Shown: one piece after another, positions 9,571-17,998 of the stretch
Position numbering within the stretch: position 1 is the first letter of the stretch
How the letters are laid out: the number at the start of each line of letters is the position of its first letter
Assembly (NCBI RefSeq): GCF_014873875.1
Contig: NZ_JADBEM010000001.1
Coordinates: 4,402,001 to 4,466,000, forward strand
Origin: Actinopolymorpha pittospori
GTDB taxonomy: Bacteria > Actinomycetota > Actinomycetes > Propionibacteriales > Actinopolymorphaceae
Direction: 5' to 3'
DNA: 64,000 nt
The notes under the pieces: generated by a model
What the model was told of the DNA's origin: nothing
Database searches by the model: none
What the model saw: only the letters and a program-made list of their open reading frames with translations
Translations under genes and position numbers: made by a program

Positions 9571-9746
9571 CGCCCCCAGCTTCCGTGTCCCCACATTCGA
9601 GTATGCGCCGGACGGAGCGAGATCCGGTCGCGGCGGAACCCACGCATTCTTTCCCTAAAGAGGTCGACCGGAACCACCGCGGGAACACCGCGGCGGCGAT
9701 CGCGGGTTGTCTTGTCGGACTTCGAAAGATGTGAAGGAGAGCTGCC

Positions 9747-10265
9747 ACGACGTCTCGAGAGGAAGCTGTTCGCAGGTGCGTCACCTGCGGCGTCGAACTC
9801 CACCCCGAACGCGCGCAGAAATACGACTACTGCACCGCGCGGGAGTGCCAGAAACAAAACGCCAAGGGCCTGACGATCGTGGCGGTCGGCGTGAACAAGG
9901 CCGCCGACCAGTTCCAGGTGCTCGACGAGCGCACCCGCGAGGAGATGGCCAGCGGCAAGTACCACGACCAGCGCCGTGCGACGTTCGGCCGGCCCGCGCG
10001 TCCCGCGACGGTGACCCCGGCCCCGACCACACCGAGCCCACCGAAGTCGACGGCGACTCCGGCGACCCCGCCGACCTCGGCAACGTCGGCCCGGCCCGGA
10101 CGGCCCGCACCGCGTCGTACGCCGTGGACGAGGTCGCAACAGCGGCTCACCCTGCTCTACAACGAGCAGGGGCTGCGACCCGACGACATCGCCCGGAAGG
10201 TCGGCCTGACCCGGTACGCCGTGACCCAGATCATCCTGGCCGCGAAGAACCGCGGAAAGCTCTGA
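9747..10265 (+). CDS. Zinc-finger/HTH protein of unknown function, apparent ACG start codon
   Basis: A 172-residue protein read in a frame that opens at the TGA at 9732. Between that stop and 9869 the frame has no ATG, GTG, TTG or CTG. Yet conserved-looking protein begins at once: RRCVTCGVELHPERAQKYDYCTARECQ, a possible four-cysteine zinc site. AAGGAG at 9734-9739 sits 7 bases before the ACG at 9747, exactly where a start belongs, giving (M)TSREEAVRRCVTCG. Residues about 75-120 are a Pro/Thr-rich linker. The C-terminal 50 residues form a helix-turn-helix (QQRLTLLYNEQGLRPDDIARKVGLTRYAVTQIILAAKNRGKL). It may bind DNA, but no function is known to me. An IS1380-family element begins 8 bases after its stop. 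If ACG is not used, a shortened product would start at GTG 9879, losing the cysteines. Confidence 0.7.
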   Translation, partial: TTSREEAVRRCVTCGVELHPERAQKYDYCTARECQKQNAKGLTIVAVGVNKAADQFQVLDERTREEMASGKYHDQRRATFGRPARPATVTPAPTTPSPPKSTATPATPPTSATSARPGRPAPRRTPWTRSQQRLTLLYNEQGLRPDDIARKVGLTRYAVTQIILAAKNRGKL

Positions 10266-10378
10266 ACCACTAGCCCTTGACCAAGCGTGTCGGCTGGGCT
10301 GGATGGCCGTTTTCATAGGCAAAGGCCTTATCTTGCTGGGTTAGCGCTCACAACGCAGTCCGGCAAGAAAAGGCCTTT

Positions 10379-11968
10379 GTGGTGAAGAAGATATCGCATG
10401 TTCAGAGTCGGCGGAACGCGGCGCGTCGACGACGCCGGGTTGCGGCGCGTCACGGGTTGGCGGGGCACTGGGGCGAACAGCCGTCCCCGATGCTGGGCTC
10501 GGGGACTGTGTCCTATGAGGTCGGCGGGAACCTCGACGCGACTTGTTTCGGCGGGATCGCCGCGGTGCACCGGCTGGTGACCAAGCTGGGCCTGGTTGAC
10601 CAGATCAACGAGGGTCTGCACCTGTTGAAGGTGCACCTGCCCTACCACGAGTCCGACCATGTGCTGAACCTGACCTACAACGTGATGTGTGGCGGCACCC
10701 GCCTGGAAGACATCGAACGACTCCGGCACGACACCGCCTACATGAACGCCTTAGGCGCGGACCTGATCCCAGACCCCACCACGGCCGGGGACTTCTGCCG
10801 CCGCTTCGCCGAGACCGATGTGGTGGAGTTGATGGAAGCGATCAACGCGGTCCGCCCACAGTTGTGGGCGGGTCGGGGAGGCGATCTGCTCGGCCCACTC
10901 GCCTACATCGACGCCGATGGCACGATCGTCCCCACCTCCGGGCGCCGTAAGGCCGGCATGGACATGTCCTACAACCGGATCTGGGGGTATGCGCCGCTGA
11001 TCGTGTCGCTGGCCAACACCAAGGAAGTGCTCTACCTGGTCAACCGGCCCGGCAACGCCCCCAGCCACCAGGACGCGGCGACCTGGATCGACAAGGCCAT
11101 CGACCTCGTGCAACCGCACGCACCACGGGTGTGTCTGCGCGGTGACACCGACTTCTCCCTGACCGCCCACTTCGACCGCTGGGCGGCCCGGGTCGACTTC
11201 GTCTTCGGCATGGACAACAACCACGCGCTACGAACCCGCGCCGAGGCGCTGGCCGAGACCTGCTGGACCCGGCTGCATCGAGACGCCACCGCCCAGAACG
11301 CCACCGCCCAGAACGCCACCGGCCAGAACGCCGCCGGCCAGAACGCCGCCGGCCAGAACGCCGCCGGCCAGATCCGGGCTCGCCGGGACAACCACAAGCA
11401 GGCCATCGTGGCCGAACGCGGCTACCTCAACCTGGAGCTCAACTACGAAGACGTCGCCTGCTTTGACTACCAGCCCGGCAAGTGCGACCGCTCCTACCGG
11501 GTGGTCGCGCTGCGCAAGAACATCAGCCGCAGCCGCGGTGAGCAGGTGCTCATCGATGAGGTCCGCTACTTCTTCTACATCACCACCCGCACCGACCTGA
11601 GCGCCGAACAGGTCGTGGCCTGCGCCAACCAGCGCTGCGACCAGGAGAACATCATCGCAAGCCTCAAGTCCGGCGTCGGCGCACTGCGGGTGCAGCTGCA
11701 CGACCTGGTCTCCAACTGGGCCTACATGGTCATCGCCGCGCTCGCCTGGAACATCAAGTCCTGGTTCGCGATGATGATGCACCGCAAAGCTGACCGCCGC
11801 GACTACATCCGCATGGAATTCCGGCGCTTCTTCAACACCATCATCCTCATCCCCGCCATGGTGACCCGCCGAGCCCGCGCCATCACCATCCGACTCATCG
11901 GCTACAACCCCGCCCTGGACCGGCTCTTCACCGCCTGGAACACCACCGAACGAACCCGCTTCGGCTGA
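10379..11968 (+). CDS. IS1380-family transposase
   Basis: A 529-residue DDE transposase that cuts and rejoins the ends of the IS. The catalytic triad is probably the Asp in YIDADGTIVPT, the Asp in CLRGDTDFSLTAHF and the Glu in CDQENIIASLKSG. The N-terminus is strongly basic (RRNAARRRRR). Between the second Asp and the Glu there is a stretch of six five-residue repeats (N-A-T/A-A/G-Q), unusual within a transposase core. The frame is intact, so the element may still be active. A GTG just before the basic segment serves as the start. Confidence 0.9.
   Translation: MVKKISHVQSRRNAARRRRRVAARHGLAGHWGEQPSPMLGSGTVSYEVGGNLDATCFGGIAAVHRLVTKLGLVDQINEGLHLLKVHLPYHESDHVLNLTYNVMCGGTRLEDIERLRHDTAYMNALGADLIPDPTTAGDFCRRFAETDVVELMEAINAVRPQLWAGRGGDLLGPLAYIDADGTIVPTSGRRKAGMDMSYNRIWGYAPLIVSLANTKEVLYLVNRPGNAPSHQDAATWIDKAIDLVQPHAPRVCLRGDTDFSLTAHFDRWAARVDFVFGMDNNHALRTRAEALAETCWTRLHRDATAQNATAQNATGQNAAGQNAAGQNAAGQIRARRDNHKQAIVAERGYLNLELNYEDVACFDYQPGKCDRSYRVVALRKNISRSRGEQVLIDEVRYFFYITTRTDLSAEQVVACANQRCDQENIIASLKSGVGALRVQLHDLVSNWAYMVIAALAWNIKSWFAMMMHRKADRRDYIRMEFRRFFNTIILIPAMVTRRARAITIRLIGYNPALDRLFTAWNTTERTRFG
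11285..11374 (+). repeat. 15-bp tandem repeat, six copies, inside the IS1380 transposase
   Basis: Six direct units of the form gccaccgcccagaac, the later ones with gccgccggccagaac, run in frame through the transposase. They encode an A-T/A-A/G-Q-N pentapeptide repeat. The copies change gradually from first to last, as expected from stepwise duplication. The repeat sits between catalytic domains and probably forms a flexible loop. Confidence 0.9.
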
Positions 11969-12241
11969 CCCACCCCAACCCCCACCCCCGGCCCGACAGC
12001 GCCTCACACCGCCGACCACCACCGGCGGCGACCACGCCTGCCCAGACACCAAAAACCGGCGCCGAACACCCCCACACAGCCCCCGACCAGGCCACTCCGA
12101 CCCCCCACCGACACCCTCAGACGTCCCACCGACACCCTCAGACGTCCCACCGACATGCCCGACACGACAGCCGACATGATCAAATCGCCTTCGGCCACCG
12201 CCATCGAGCCGACTCGCTTATTTGAGGACTAGCCTGGCTCG

Positions 12242-13189
12242 GTGCTGACGCCCGCGTCGACCGGCCCTCGACTTCTCGCCGCTCCGCTTCCGACCGGTCC
12301 GGGCGTCTACCGGTTCCGGGACGAGCGCGGGCGGGTTCTCTACATCGGCCGGGCGACCAACCTTCGGCGCCGGGTCGCCTCCTACGGTGGTGACCTGCGT
12401 GATCGTCGGCATCTCGCGACGATGGTGCGGCGTATCGCCGCCGTCGAGGCGGTCGCCTGCGACTCGGTCCACGAAGCGGCCTGGCTCGAACGCAACCTGC
12501 TCGAGCGCCGCCTGCCGTACTGGAACCGCACTCCTGGCGGAGCGGAGGTTCCGGTCTATCTGCGTCTGGACGCGAGAGTCGGCTCGGCCGGTCTGCGGGT
12601 CGTCCACACCGTGGCGGAGCGAACCGGCGTACGACACTTCGGTCCGTACCTCGGCGGCGTCAAGGTCAGGTTGGCGGCGTCCGCGCTGCACCGCATGCTG
12701 CCGGTCGCCTACGCGAACGACGGTCTGCGCGGGACCGGTCGTGAGCTCGCGCGGCTGGCCGGTGTCGACCCGGGGGACCGTGAGTCCCTGCTCGCCGCTG
12801 TGGCGGCGGTCCTGGACCGGGACCAGCTCGCCGTCACGAGCTTCGGCGAGTCGCTGGCCCGCCGTCGAGACGCCGCGGCGCGGGAACTCGCGTTCGAGTT
12901 CGCGGGCAAGCTGCAGGCCGAGATCGAGGCGGTCGCGTGGGTGGTGAGTGAGCAGAAGGTCACCTCGGCGCGGGCCGAGAACCTCGATGTCCACGGCTGG
13001 TCCGATGGCCTCCTGGTGAAGTTCGAGATCCGCGACGGCCGGTTGCAGGACTGGCGTCAGCGCCGCTGTGGGGAGGCCACGGCGCGCCGACATCTCGCCG
13101 GCACACCACCGGCCTGGACGGCGTTCGCCCAACGCAACGCCGAGCTCGCCGCCCGGCTGGCAGGGGAGGACGTGGTGGCCGAGAGCTGA
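12242..13189 (+). CDS. GIY-YIG nuclease-domain protein (UvrC N-terminal-like)
   Basis: A 315-residue protein whose first 90 residues form a GIY-YIG nuclease domain like that of UvrC: GVYRFRDERGRVLYIGRATNLRRRVASY, followed by the catalytic-type Glu in EAAWLERNLLERRLPYWN. The middle part (HFGPYLGGVKVR...) resembles UvrC between its nuclease and UvrB-binding regions. The C-terminal endonuclease and HhH domains of full UvrC (about 600 residues) are missing. It is probably a Cho-like repair nuclease. GTG at 12242 lies only 13 bp from the IS1380 end, so its native upstream signals belonged to the HTH gene operon and are now replaced by IS sequence. Confidence 0.82.
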   Translation: MLTPASTGPRLLAAPLPTGPGVYRFRDERGRVLYIGRATNLRRRVASYGGDLRDRRHLATMVRRIAAVEAVACDSVHEAAWLERNLLERRLPYWNRTPGGAEVPVYLRLDARVGSAGLRVVHTVAERTGVRHFGPYLGGVKVRLAASALHRMLPVAYANDGLRGTGRELARLAGVDPGDRESLLAAVAAVLDRDQLAVTSFGESLARRRDAAARELAFEFAGKLQAEIEAVAWVVSEQKVTSARAENLDVHGWSDGLLVKFEIRDGRLQDWRQRRCGEATARRHLAGTPPAWTAFAQRNAELAARLAGEDVVAES

Positions 13190-13391
13190 CCGGTGAGCCC
13201 GCGTACGGGCTGGTCGGGCGCGTCGGGACGCACGCTTGGCCGGTGGGCCGCGGCGATATACGGTGTGAGTGCGCTTCGGGGCGCCTCCGGTCCGCGGAAA
13301 GGGCAGAGCCCATCCGAGATTCCACTGGTGGCCGACACTCCTCCTTTTCGGCCCGAGCACGCGGACACCGGGCGTGAGAGAAGGAGGCCTC

Positions 13392-14543
13392 GTGCCTACT
13401 CGTCCCCTCCCTGACAACCCCAGCCTCGAGCATCTGAAGAACCAGGCGAAGTCTCTTCAGCGCGGCGTCCGAGCCGGCGATCCGGTCGCGACCGCGATGC
13501 TGGCGGAGTTCTTTCCCCGAGACGCCGACGCTCCCGCCCGGGCCGAGGCCGGCGGCGACGGTTGCAGCCTCACCGAAGCCCAGGTCGTCATCGCGCGCAG
13601 TTACGGCTTCGCCAGCTGGGCCAGGTTGCGTGGCCACCTCGACGTCGTCGCCACCTACTCCCGCTGGCCCGAACCCGTGGACGACCTTCCGGAGTCGCGG
13701 TCCGGCGACCCCGAGGCGCTCGCCGACCACTTCCTCAACCTCGTCACGCTGTCCTACACCAAGGACACCCCGGAGCGGGCCGCACACGGCGGGCGGCTGC
13801 TCGCGGCGCGCCCGGAGATCGCGAAGGTCGGTGCCCACACCCTGGCGGCGGTCGGTGACGTCGTGGGTCTGCGAGAACTCCTGCACCGAGATCCGGAGGC
13901 GGCACGGCGTACCGGTGGGCCCTTCGACTGGGAACCGCTGCTCTACCTGTGTTACTCCCGGTTCGCCGCGCGGGCGACCGGTGGCGGATCGGTGGCGGCG
14001 GCCGTCGTGCTGCTCGAGGCCGGAGCGGATCCGAACGCCGGCTACCTCTGGCGTGGCCTGACCTCACCGTTCACCGCGCTGGCCGGGGCGTTCGGCGGCG
14101 GGGAGCAGTGGCAGGCGCCCCACGAGGACAGCCTGGAGCTCGCCCGGGTCTTGCTGGCGGCCGGGGCCGATCCCAACGACAACCAGACTCTGTACAACCG
14201 GATGTTCGCTCCCGCGAACGACCACCTCGAGCTGCTCTTCCAGTTCGGGCTCGGTACGGACGTCGACAGCCCGTGGCGAGCCCGGCTGGGCCACACCTAC
14301 CCGTCCCCGACGGGGATGGTCGAGGAGCAGCTGCGGTGGGCGGCCGCGCACGGGATGGAGGAGCGGGTACGGCTGCTGCTCGCACACGGCGTCGACCCGG
14401 ACGGGCGGGGCTACCACCCGGCCTACGGCGACCGTACGGCCCTCGCCCTCGCACTCGGCTCGGGCCACCGGGAGATCGCCCGCGAGCTGCTCCGGGCGGG
14501 CGCCACGGCCACGGGGGTGGACGGGCTCGGCGACCTCGGCTAG
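13392..14543 (+). CDS. Ankyrin-repeat protein
   Basis: A 383-residue soluble protein made largely of ankyrin-type repeats. The pattern VVLLEAGADPNAG, ARVLLAAGADPNDN, RLLLAHGVDPDGRG and ARELLRAGATATG is visible from about residue 195 to the end. The first 80 residues, including LEHLKNQAKSLQRGVRAGD and LTEAQVVIARSYGFASWARLRGHLD, are a conserved N-terminal module of such actinobacterial proteins. Ankyrin repeats mediate protein binding; the partner is unknown. The GTG at 13392 has AAGGAGG just upstream (13381-13387). An open extension of 41 codons before it is not protein-like. Confidence 0.85.
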   Translation: MPTRPLPDNPSLEHLKNQAKSLQRGVRAGDPVATAMLAEFFPRDADAPARAEAGGDGCSLTEAQVVIARSYGFASWARLRGHLDVVATYSRWPEPVDDLPESRSGDPEALADHFLNLVTLSYTKDTPERAAHGGRLLAARPEIAKVGAHTLAAVGDVVGLRELLHRDPEAARRTGGPFDWEPLLYLCYSRFAARATGGGSVAAAVVLLEAGADPNAGYLWRGLTSPFTALAGAFGGGEQWQAPHEDSLELARVLLAAGADPNDNQTLYNRMFAPANDHLELLFQFGLGTDVDSPWRARLGHTYPSPTGMVEEQLRWAAAHGMEERVRLLLAHGVDPDGRGYHPAYGDRTALALALGSGHREIARELLRAGATATGVDGLGDLG

Positions 14544-14591
14544 GCGCCGTCGACAGGCCGCCCGTCAGTAGTTGGCCATTCGGCCAGACGG

Positions 14592-15503
14592 TCAGTCGGC
14601 CCCGCCCTTGGTCTCGGACGGGCGCAGCGGCCCGGCGACGCCCACCTGGTGCCCGTCGGGCAGCTCGAAGGTGAAGTCCCGCCGGTACCACGGCTGGTCG
14701 GTGAGCGGCGTGACCACGCCCAGCCCGGCCCGTACGGCACGGGCGTGCGCGTGGTCGGCCGGCGAGCCGACCTCGACGCTGATGCGGGTGGGGGAGAGGG
14801 TTCCGTCGGCCTGGACGACCTCCAGCCCGGGCGCTCCGGACCAGCGCGTCAGTGCCAGCTGGACGAACCGCGGTGGTTCGCCCAGCGCGAGGACCTGGTG
14901 CAGGCCCAGGATCTCCACCAGCAGCGCCGCCGTCGCCGGGACGTCCCGGACCGGCAGCACCGCGCGGACACCGAGCACGTCGGGGTCGCGAGGGACGGCG
15001 GCCCGGGCCATGACGACGTTCTGGGCGGTGCGGTCGGCGTACCCGCGGGGGAGGCGTCCCGCCTCGTCCAGTCGCGCCCGGCGGGCGACGCCGAGTGAGC
15101 GGGTGTTGCGGCTGTCGATCCACGCCTCCACTCCGTCGATCCCGGGCTGGGCGAGGAGGTGGTCCACGACGACCGGGGCGGCCTCGCCCATGAGGCCGCG
15201 GCCCCAGTGGTCGGGCCGCATCGACCAGCTCAGCCCGCGGATGGTGGTGCCCTGGTCGAAGAACAGCCCGATCGTCCCGATCGCCGCGTCGTACGGCCGC
15301 AGCCGAAGCACCCACGTCCAGCCGCCGTTCCCGGTGAGCACCTGGTGGAGCCGCTCGCGGGTCTCGGCGACGTCCCGCGTCGGCCCCTCGTCCACGTCGA
15401 ACTCGTACGTCGCCGGGTCGGCGAGCATCGCGTGGAGGCTCTCGGCGTCGCGGTCGGGGTCCAGGGGGACCAGCTCGAGACGCGCGGTGCGCAGCGGGCG
15501 CAT
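14592..15503 (-). CDS. GNAT acetyltransferase fused to a glyoxalase/VOC domain
   Basis: A 303-residue two-domain protein. Residues 1-165 are a RimJ/RimL-type GNAT acetyltransferase (MRPLRTARLELVPLDPDRDAESL, then WSMRPDHWGRGLMGEA for acetyl-CoA binding and SRNTRSLGVARRARLDEAGRL). Residues about 175-300 are a vicinal-oxygen-chelate (glyoxalase-like) domain beginning VRAVLPVRDVPATAALLVEILGL and ending WYRRDFTFELPDGHQVGVAGP. The pairing suggests modification of, or resistance to, a small molecule, but this is inference. ATG at 15503 was chosen because GGGAGG lies 7 bases upstream. Confidence 0.85.
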   Translation of the reverse strand: MRPLRTARLELVPLDPDRDAESLHAMLADPATYEFDVDEGPTRDVAETRERLHQVLTGNGGWTWVLRLRPYDAAIGTIGLFFDQGTTIRGLSWSMRPDHWGRGLMGEAAPVVVDHLLAQPGIDGVEAWIDSRNTRSLGVARRARLDEAGRLPRGYADRTAQNVVMARAAVPRDPDVLGVRAVLPVRDVPATAALLVEILGLHQVLALGEPPRFVQLALTRWSGAPGLEVVQADGTLSPTRISVEVGSPADHAHARAVRAGLGVVTPLTDQPWYRRDFTFELPDGHQVGVAGPLRPSETKGGAD

Positions 15504-15704
15504 GGTCGTCCTCCCGATGAGGTGGCTGGTCCATCCACGGTGCCGACCGGCGTTCTGGTCCGCCAGGGGGTCCCGGTCCGCAGGGGGGCGGCAGGCAGGG
15601 GCAGGACTCGGAGGAGCCGGACGACCTCCGCGTGGGTCCGGTCGCACCAGGACGGTGCGCCGGACCCACGCGGTGGGTCGCCGGTCAGTCGCCGCGGTCG
15701 GCGA

Positions 15705-17792
15705 TCAGTCCACTTCGGCGAGCGCCTGGGCGAACTGCGCGGCGTACAACCGGGCGTAGGCCCCGCCGCTGGCCAGCAGGTTCTCGTGCGTGCCCTGTTC
15801 GACGATCTGGCCGGACTCCATCACGAGGATCACGTCCGCGTCCCGGATCGTCGAGAGCCGGTGGGCGATGACGAAGCTGGTGCGGCCGGCCCGCAGCGAC
15901 GTCATGGCGTGCTGGATGAGCACCTCGGTGCGGGTGTCGACCGAGCTGGTCGCCTCGTCGAGCACCAGGATCGACGGCTCGGTCAGGAACGCCCGGGCGA
16001 TCGTGATCAGCTGCTTCTCGCCGGCGCTGACGTTCGAGCCCTCCTCGTCCATCACCGTCTCGTAACCGTCCGGCAGGGTGCGGATGAAGCGGTCGGCGTG
16101 GGTGGCCTGGGCCGCCGCCACGATCCGGTCGTGCGAGACGTTGTCGACGCCGTACGCGATGTTCTCGGCGATCGTCCCTCCGAACAACCAGGTGTCCTGC
16201 AGGACCATCCCGATCCGCCCGCGCAGGTCGTCGCGCGACATCTCCGCGATGTCCACGCCGTCCAGGGTGATCCGCCCGCCGCTGACCTCGTAGAAACGCA
16301 TCAGCAGGTTGACCAGTGTGGTCTTGCCGGCGCCGGTGGGTCCGACGATGGCGACGGTGTGCCCGGGTTGGACGGTCAGCGAGAGGTCCTCGATGAGCGG
16401 CTTCTCCGGGTCGTAGCGGAAGGAGACGTTCTCGAACGCCACCCGCCCGGTCACCTGCCGCGGGTGCGACGGCGAGGCCGGATCGGGCTCCTGCTCCTCG
16501 GCGTCGAGCAGGTCGAAGACGCGCTCGGCGGAGGCGACTCCGGACTGCAGCAGGTTGGCCATCGAGGCGACCTGCGTGATGGGTTGGCTGAACTGCCGGG
16601 AGTACTGGATGAACGCCTGGACGTCACCGAGGGACATCGTGCCGGACGCCACCCGCAACCCGCCGAGGACGGCGACCAGGACGTAGTTGAGGTTCCCGAT
16701 GAAGAACATCGCCGGCTGGATCAGACCGGAGATGAACTGCGCCCGGAAGCTCGAGGCGTACAACGCGTCGTTGTGCTCGGCGAAGGTCTGCGCGGCCTCC
16801 TTCTGCCGCCCGAACACCTTGACCAGCGCGTGGCCGGTGTACATCTCCTCGATGTGGGCGTTGAGCTTGCCGGTCGTCGCCCACTGCTTGATGAACTGCG
16901 GCTGTGCCCGCTTGCCGATGATCGCGACCACGACGACCGAGACGGGCACGGTCACCAGCGCGACGAGCGCGAGCAGCGGCGAGATCCAGACCATCATCGC
17001 GAGGACACCGATGATGGTGAGCAGCGAGGTGACGATCTGGCTGAGCGCCTGCTGCAGGGTCTGGGCGATGTTGTCGATGTCGTTCGTGGTCCTGGACAGG
17101 AGCTCACCGCGCGGCTGCTTGTCGAAGTAGCTGAGCGGCAACCGGGAGAGCTTGGTCTCGGCCTCCTCGCGCAGCCGGTAGGCCATCCGCTGGACGACGG
17201 TCGTCGTCATCCGGCCCTGGCCGAGGGCGAAGAAGGACGCGACGACGAAGATCGCCAACACGCCGAGCAGGACCATGCCGACCTGGTGGAAGTCGATGCC
17301 CTGGCCGGGTACGACGTCCATCGAGGAGAGCATGTCGGCGAGCTTGTCCTCGCCGCGCGCCCGCAGACCCTCGACCGCCTGCTCCTTGCTGGTGCCGGCC
17401 GGGAGTTGCCGACCGACGATGCCGGCGAAGATGAGGTTGGTGGCGTGGCCGAGGATCTTCGGGCCGAGCACCGAGAGCCCGGCACTGAGGATGCCGAGCG
17501 CCAGGACGCCGAGTGCGATCGCGCGTTCGGGACGCATCATCGCGAGGAGCCGGCGGCTGGAGCCACGGAAGTCCATCGCCTTCTCGGTGGACATTCCGCC
17601 ACCACGGAAGGGACCCGCGCCTCCGGTCGGCCCGAGACCGCGCCGCGGCGGGCCGGACGGAGCCTTCTGACCACCTGGAGCGGCGTCGGCACCACCGGGA
17701 CCGGGGCGCTCGCCGTTCGTGGCCGCCTGCGCCGGTGGTCCGGCCGGCCCGGGCCGCGTCGGATCGCCCGACTGGCGTTCCTTCATGCTCAT
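15705..17792 (-). CDS. ABC exporter half-transporter (TMD-NBD), second gene of the pair
   Basis: A 695-residue exporter subunit. A 75-residue Gly/Pro-rich N-terminal tail precedes six membrane helices (about 95-400) and an ATPase domain with Walker A GPTGAGKTT, signature NVSAGEKQ, Walker B ILVLDEATSSVD and an H-loop AHRLST. The signature begins NVSAG rather than the usual LSGGQ, while the other half-transporter has NVSGGQRQ. This asymmetry is common in heterodimeric exporters. The ATG at 17792 is where it originally overlapped the stop of the upstream exporter gene; the IS110 element now separates them. The ribosome-binding site formerly lay in the end of the upstream gene, and only a weak GAAGGGATGG from the IS now precedes it. 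The substrate is unknown, probably a drug or lipid. Confidence 0.9.
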   Translation of the reverse strand: MSMKERQSGDPTRPGPAGPPAQAATNGERPGPGGADAAPGGQKAPSGPPRRGLGPTGGAGPFRGGGMSTEKAMDFRGSSRRLLAMMRPERAIALGVLALGILSAGLSVLGPKILGHATNLIFAGIVGRQLPAGTSKEQAVEGLRARGEDKLADMLSSMDVVPGQGIDFHQVGMVLLGVLAIFVVASFFALGQGRMTTTVVQRMAYRLREEAETKLSRLPLSYFDKQPRGELLSRTTNDIDNIAQTLQQALSQIVTSLLTIIGVLAMMVWISPLLALVALVTVPVSVVVVAIIGKRAQPQFIKQWATTGKLNAHIEEMYTGHALVKVFGRQKEAAQTFAEHNDALYASSFRAQFISGLIQPAMFFIGNLNYVLVAVLGGLRVASGTMSLGDVQAFIQYSRQFSQPITQVASMANLLQSGVASAERVFDLLDAEEQEPDPASPSHPRQVTGRVAFENVSFRYDPEKPLIEDLSLTVQPGHTVAIVGPTGAGKTTLVNLLMRFYEVSGGRITLDGVDIAEMSRDDLRGRIGMVLQDTWLFGGTIAENIAYGVDNVSHDRIVAAAQATHADRFIRTLPDGYETVMDEEGSNVSAGEKQLITIARAFLTEPSILVLDEATSSVDTRTEVLIQHAMTSLRAGRTSFVIAHRLSTIRDADVILVMESGQIVEQGTHENLLASGGAYARLYAAQFAQALAEVD

Positions 17793-17793
17793 T

Positions 17794-17990
17794 AGAGGAC
17801 CATCCCTTCTGCAGCCCTCACGGGTAGGGTTGTGACCTCTCGGTCCCGGTGGGTGCATGGCCAGTAATGCGAGCTGTTCGACGGCCAGCATGAGTTCCGC
17901 CAGCCCCGCCGGGCCGAGGTCGTCTGATCGGCTTCAGGGACACGCCCCGCAGAGGGCCGATTAATGAGCTCCCGGCAGACGACCTCACCA
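17794..17990 (+). ncRNA. Candidate bridge RNA of the IS110 element
   Basis: Two consecutive hairpins can be drawn. Hairpin 1 (target loop): outer stem 17845-17852 with 17906-17913 (8 bp, one U-G), inner stem 17858-17862 with 17883-17887. Hairpin 2 (donor loop): outer stem 17916-17926 with 17976-17986 (11 bp, perfect), inner stem 17927-17932 with 17956-17961 (6 bp, perfect). Directly after the inner stem of hairpin 1 is GCATGAG (17888-17894), the exact complement of the right target half CTCATGC (19269-19275). Directly after the inner stem of hairpin 2 is TAATGAG (17962-17968), the exact complement of the right donor half CTCATTA (17788-17794). Left guides also fit: TAATGC (17865-17870) against target TCATGC, and TCAGGGA (17934-17940) against donor TCAGGAA (19261-19267). 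An upstream AGAGG/CCTCT pairing (17794-17798, 17836-17840) could form the 5' stem. Expression is not shown. Confidence 0.72.
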
Positions 17991-17998
17991 CCGGGCAG

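Larger units (their letters stand above)
10274..12228. mobile_element. IS1380-family insertion sequence with 4-bp CTAG target duplication
   Basis: A 1955-bp element with one transposase gene. The ends are imperfect inverted repeats: the left end from 10274 and the reverse complement of the right end from 12228 share CCT, AAGCG and GTCGGCT blocks over 22 bases. CTAG flanks both sides (10270-10273 and 12229-12232), as expected for the 4-bp duplication of IS1380 elements. Removing the element and one CTAG joins the upstream HTH gene stop to the GIY-YIG gene start with only about 18 bases between. The insertion therefore split a probable two-gene operon. The 260 bp after the transposase hold two and a half copies of a 21-bp direct repeat (about 12102-12157) and no gene. 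Confidence 0.88.

Noticed and set aside
9707..10273. A 188-codon frame as the coding frame of the zinc-finger/HTH gene
   Set aside because: It has a conventional start but reads as arginine-rich random sequence. The overlapping frame has the cysteine cluster, linker and HTH.
15159..17795. An 878-codon open frame on the plus strand opposite the ABC exporter gene
   Set aside because: It is the antisense shadow of a clear ABC transporter and reads as low-complexity, acid- and Arg-rich peptide without any family motif.
17790..17998. A peptide-coding extension of the ABC exporter gene through the IS110 left end
   Set aside because: The open extension upstream of 17792 is IS sequence and has no similarity to exporter N-termini; the ATGA reconstruction fixes the start at 17792.
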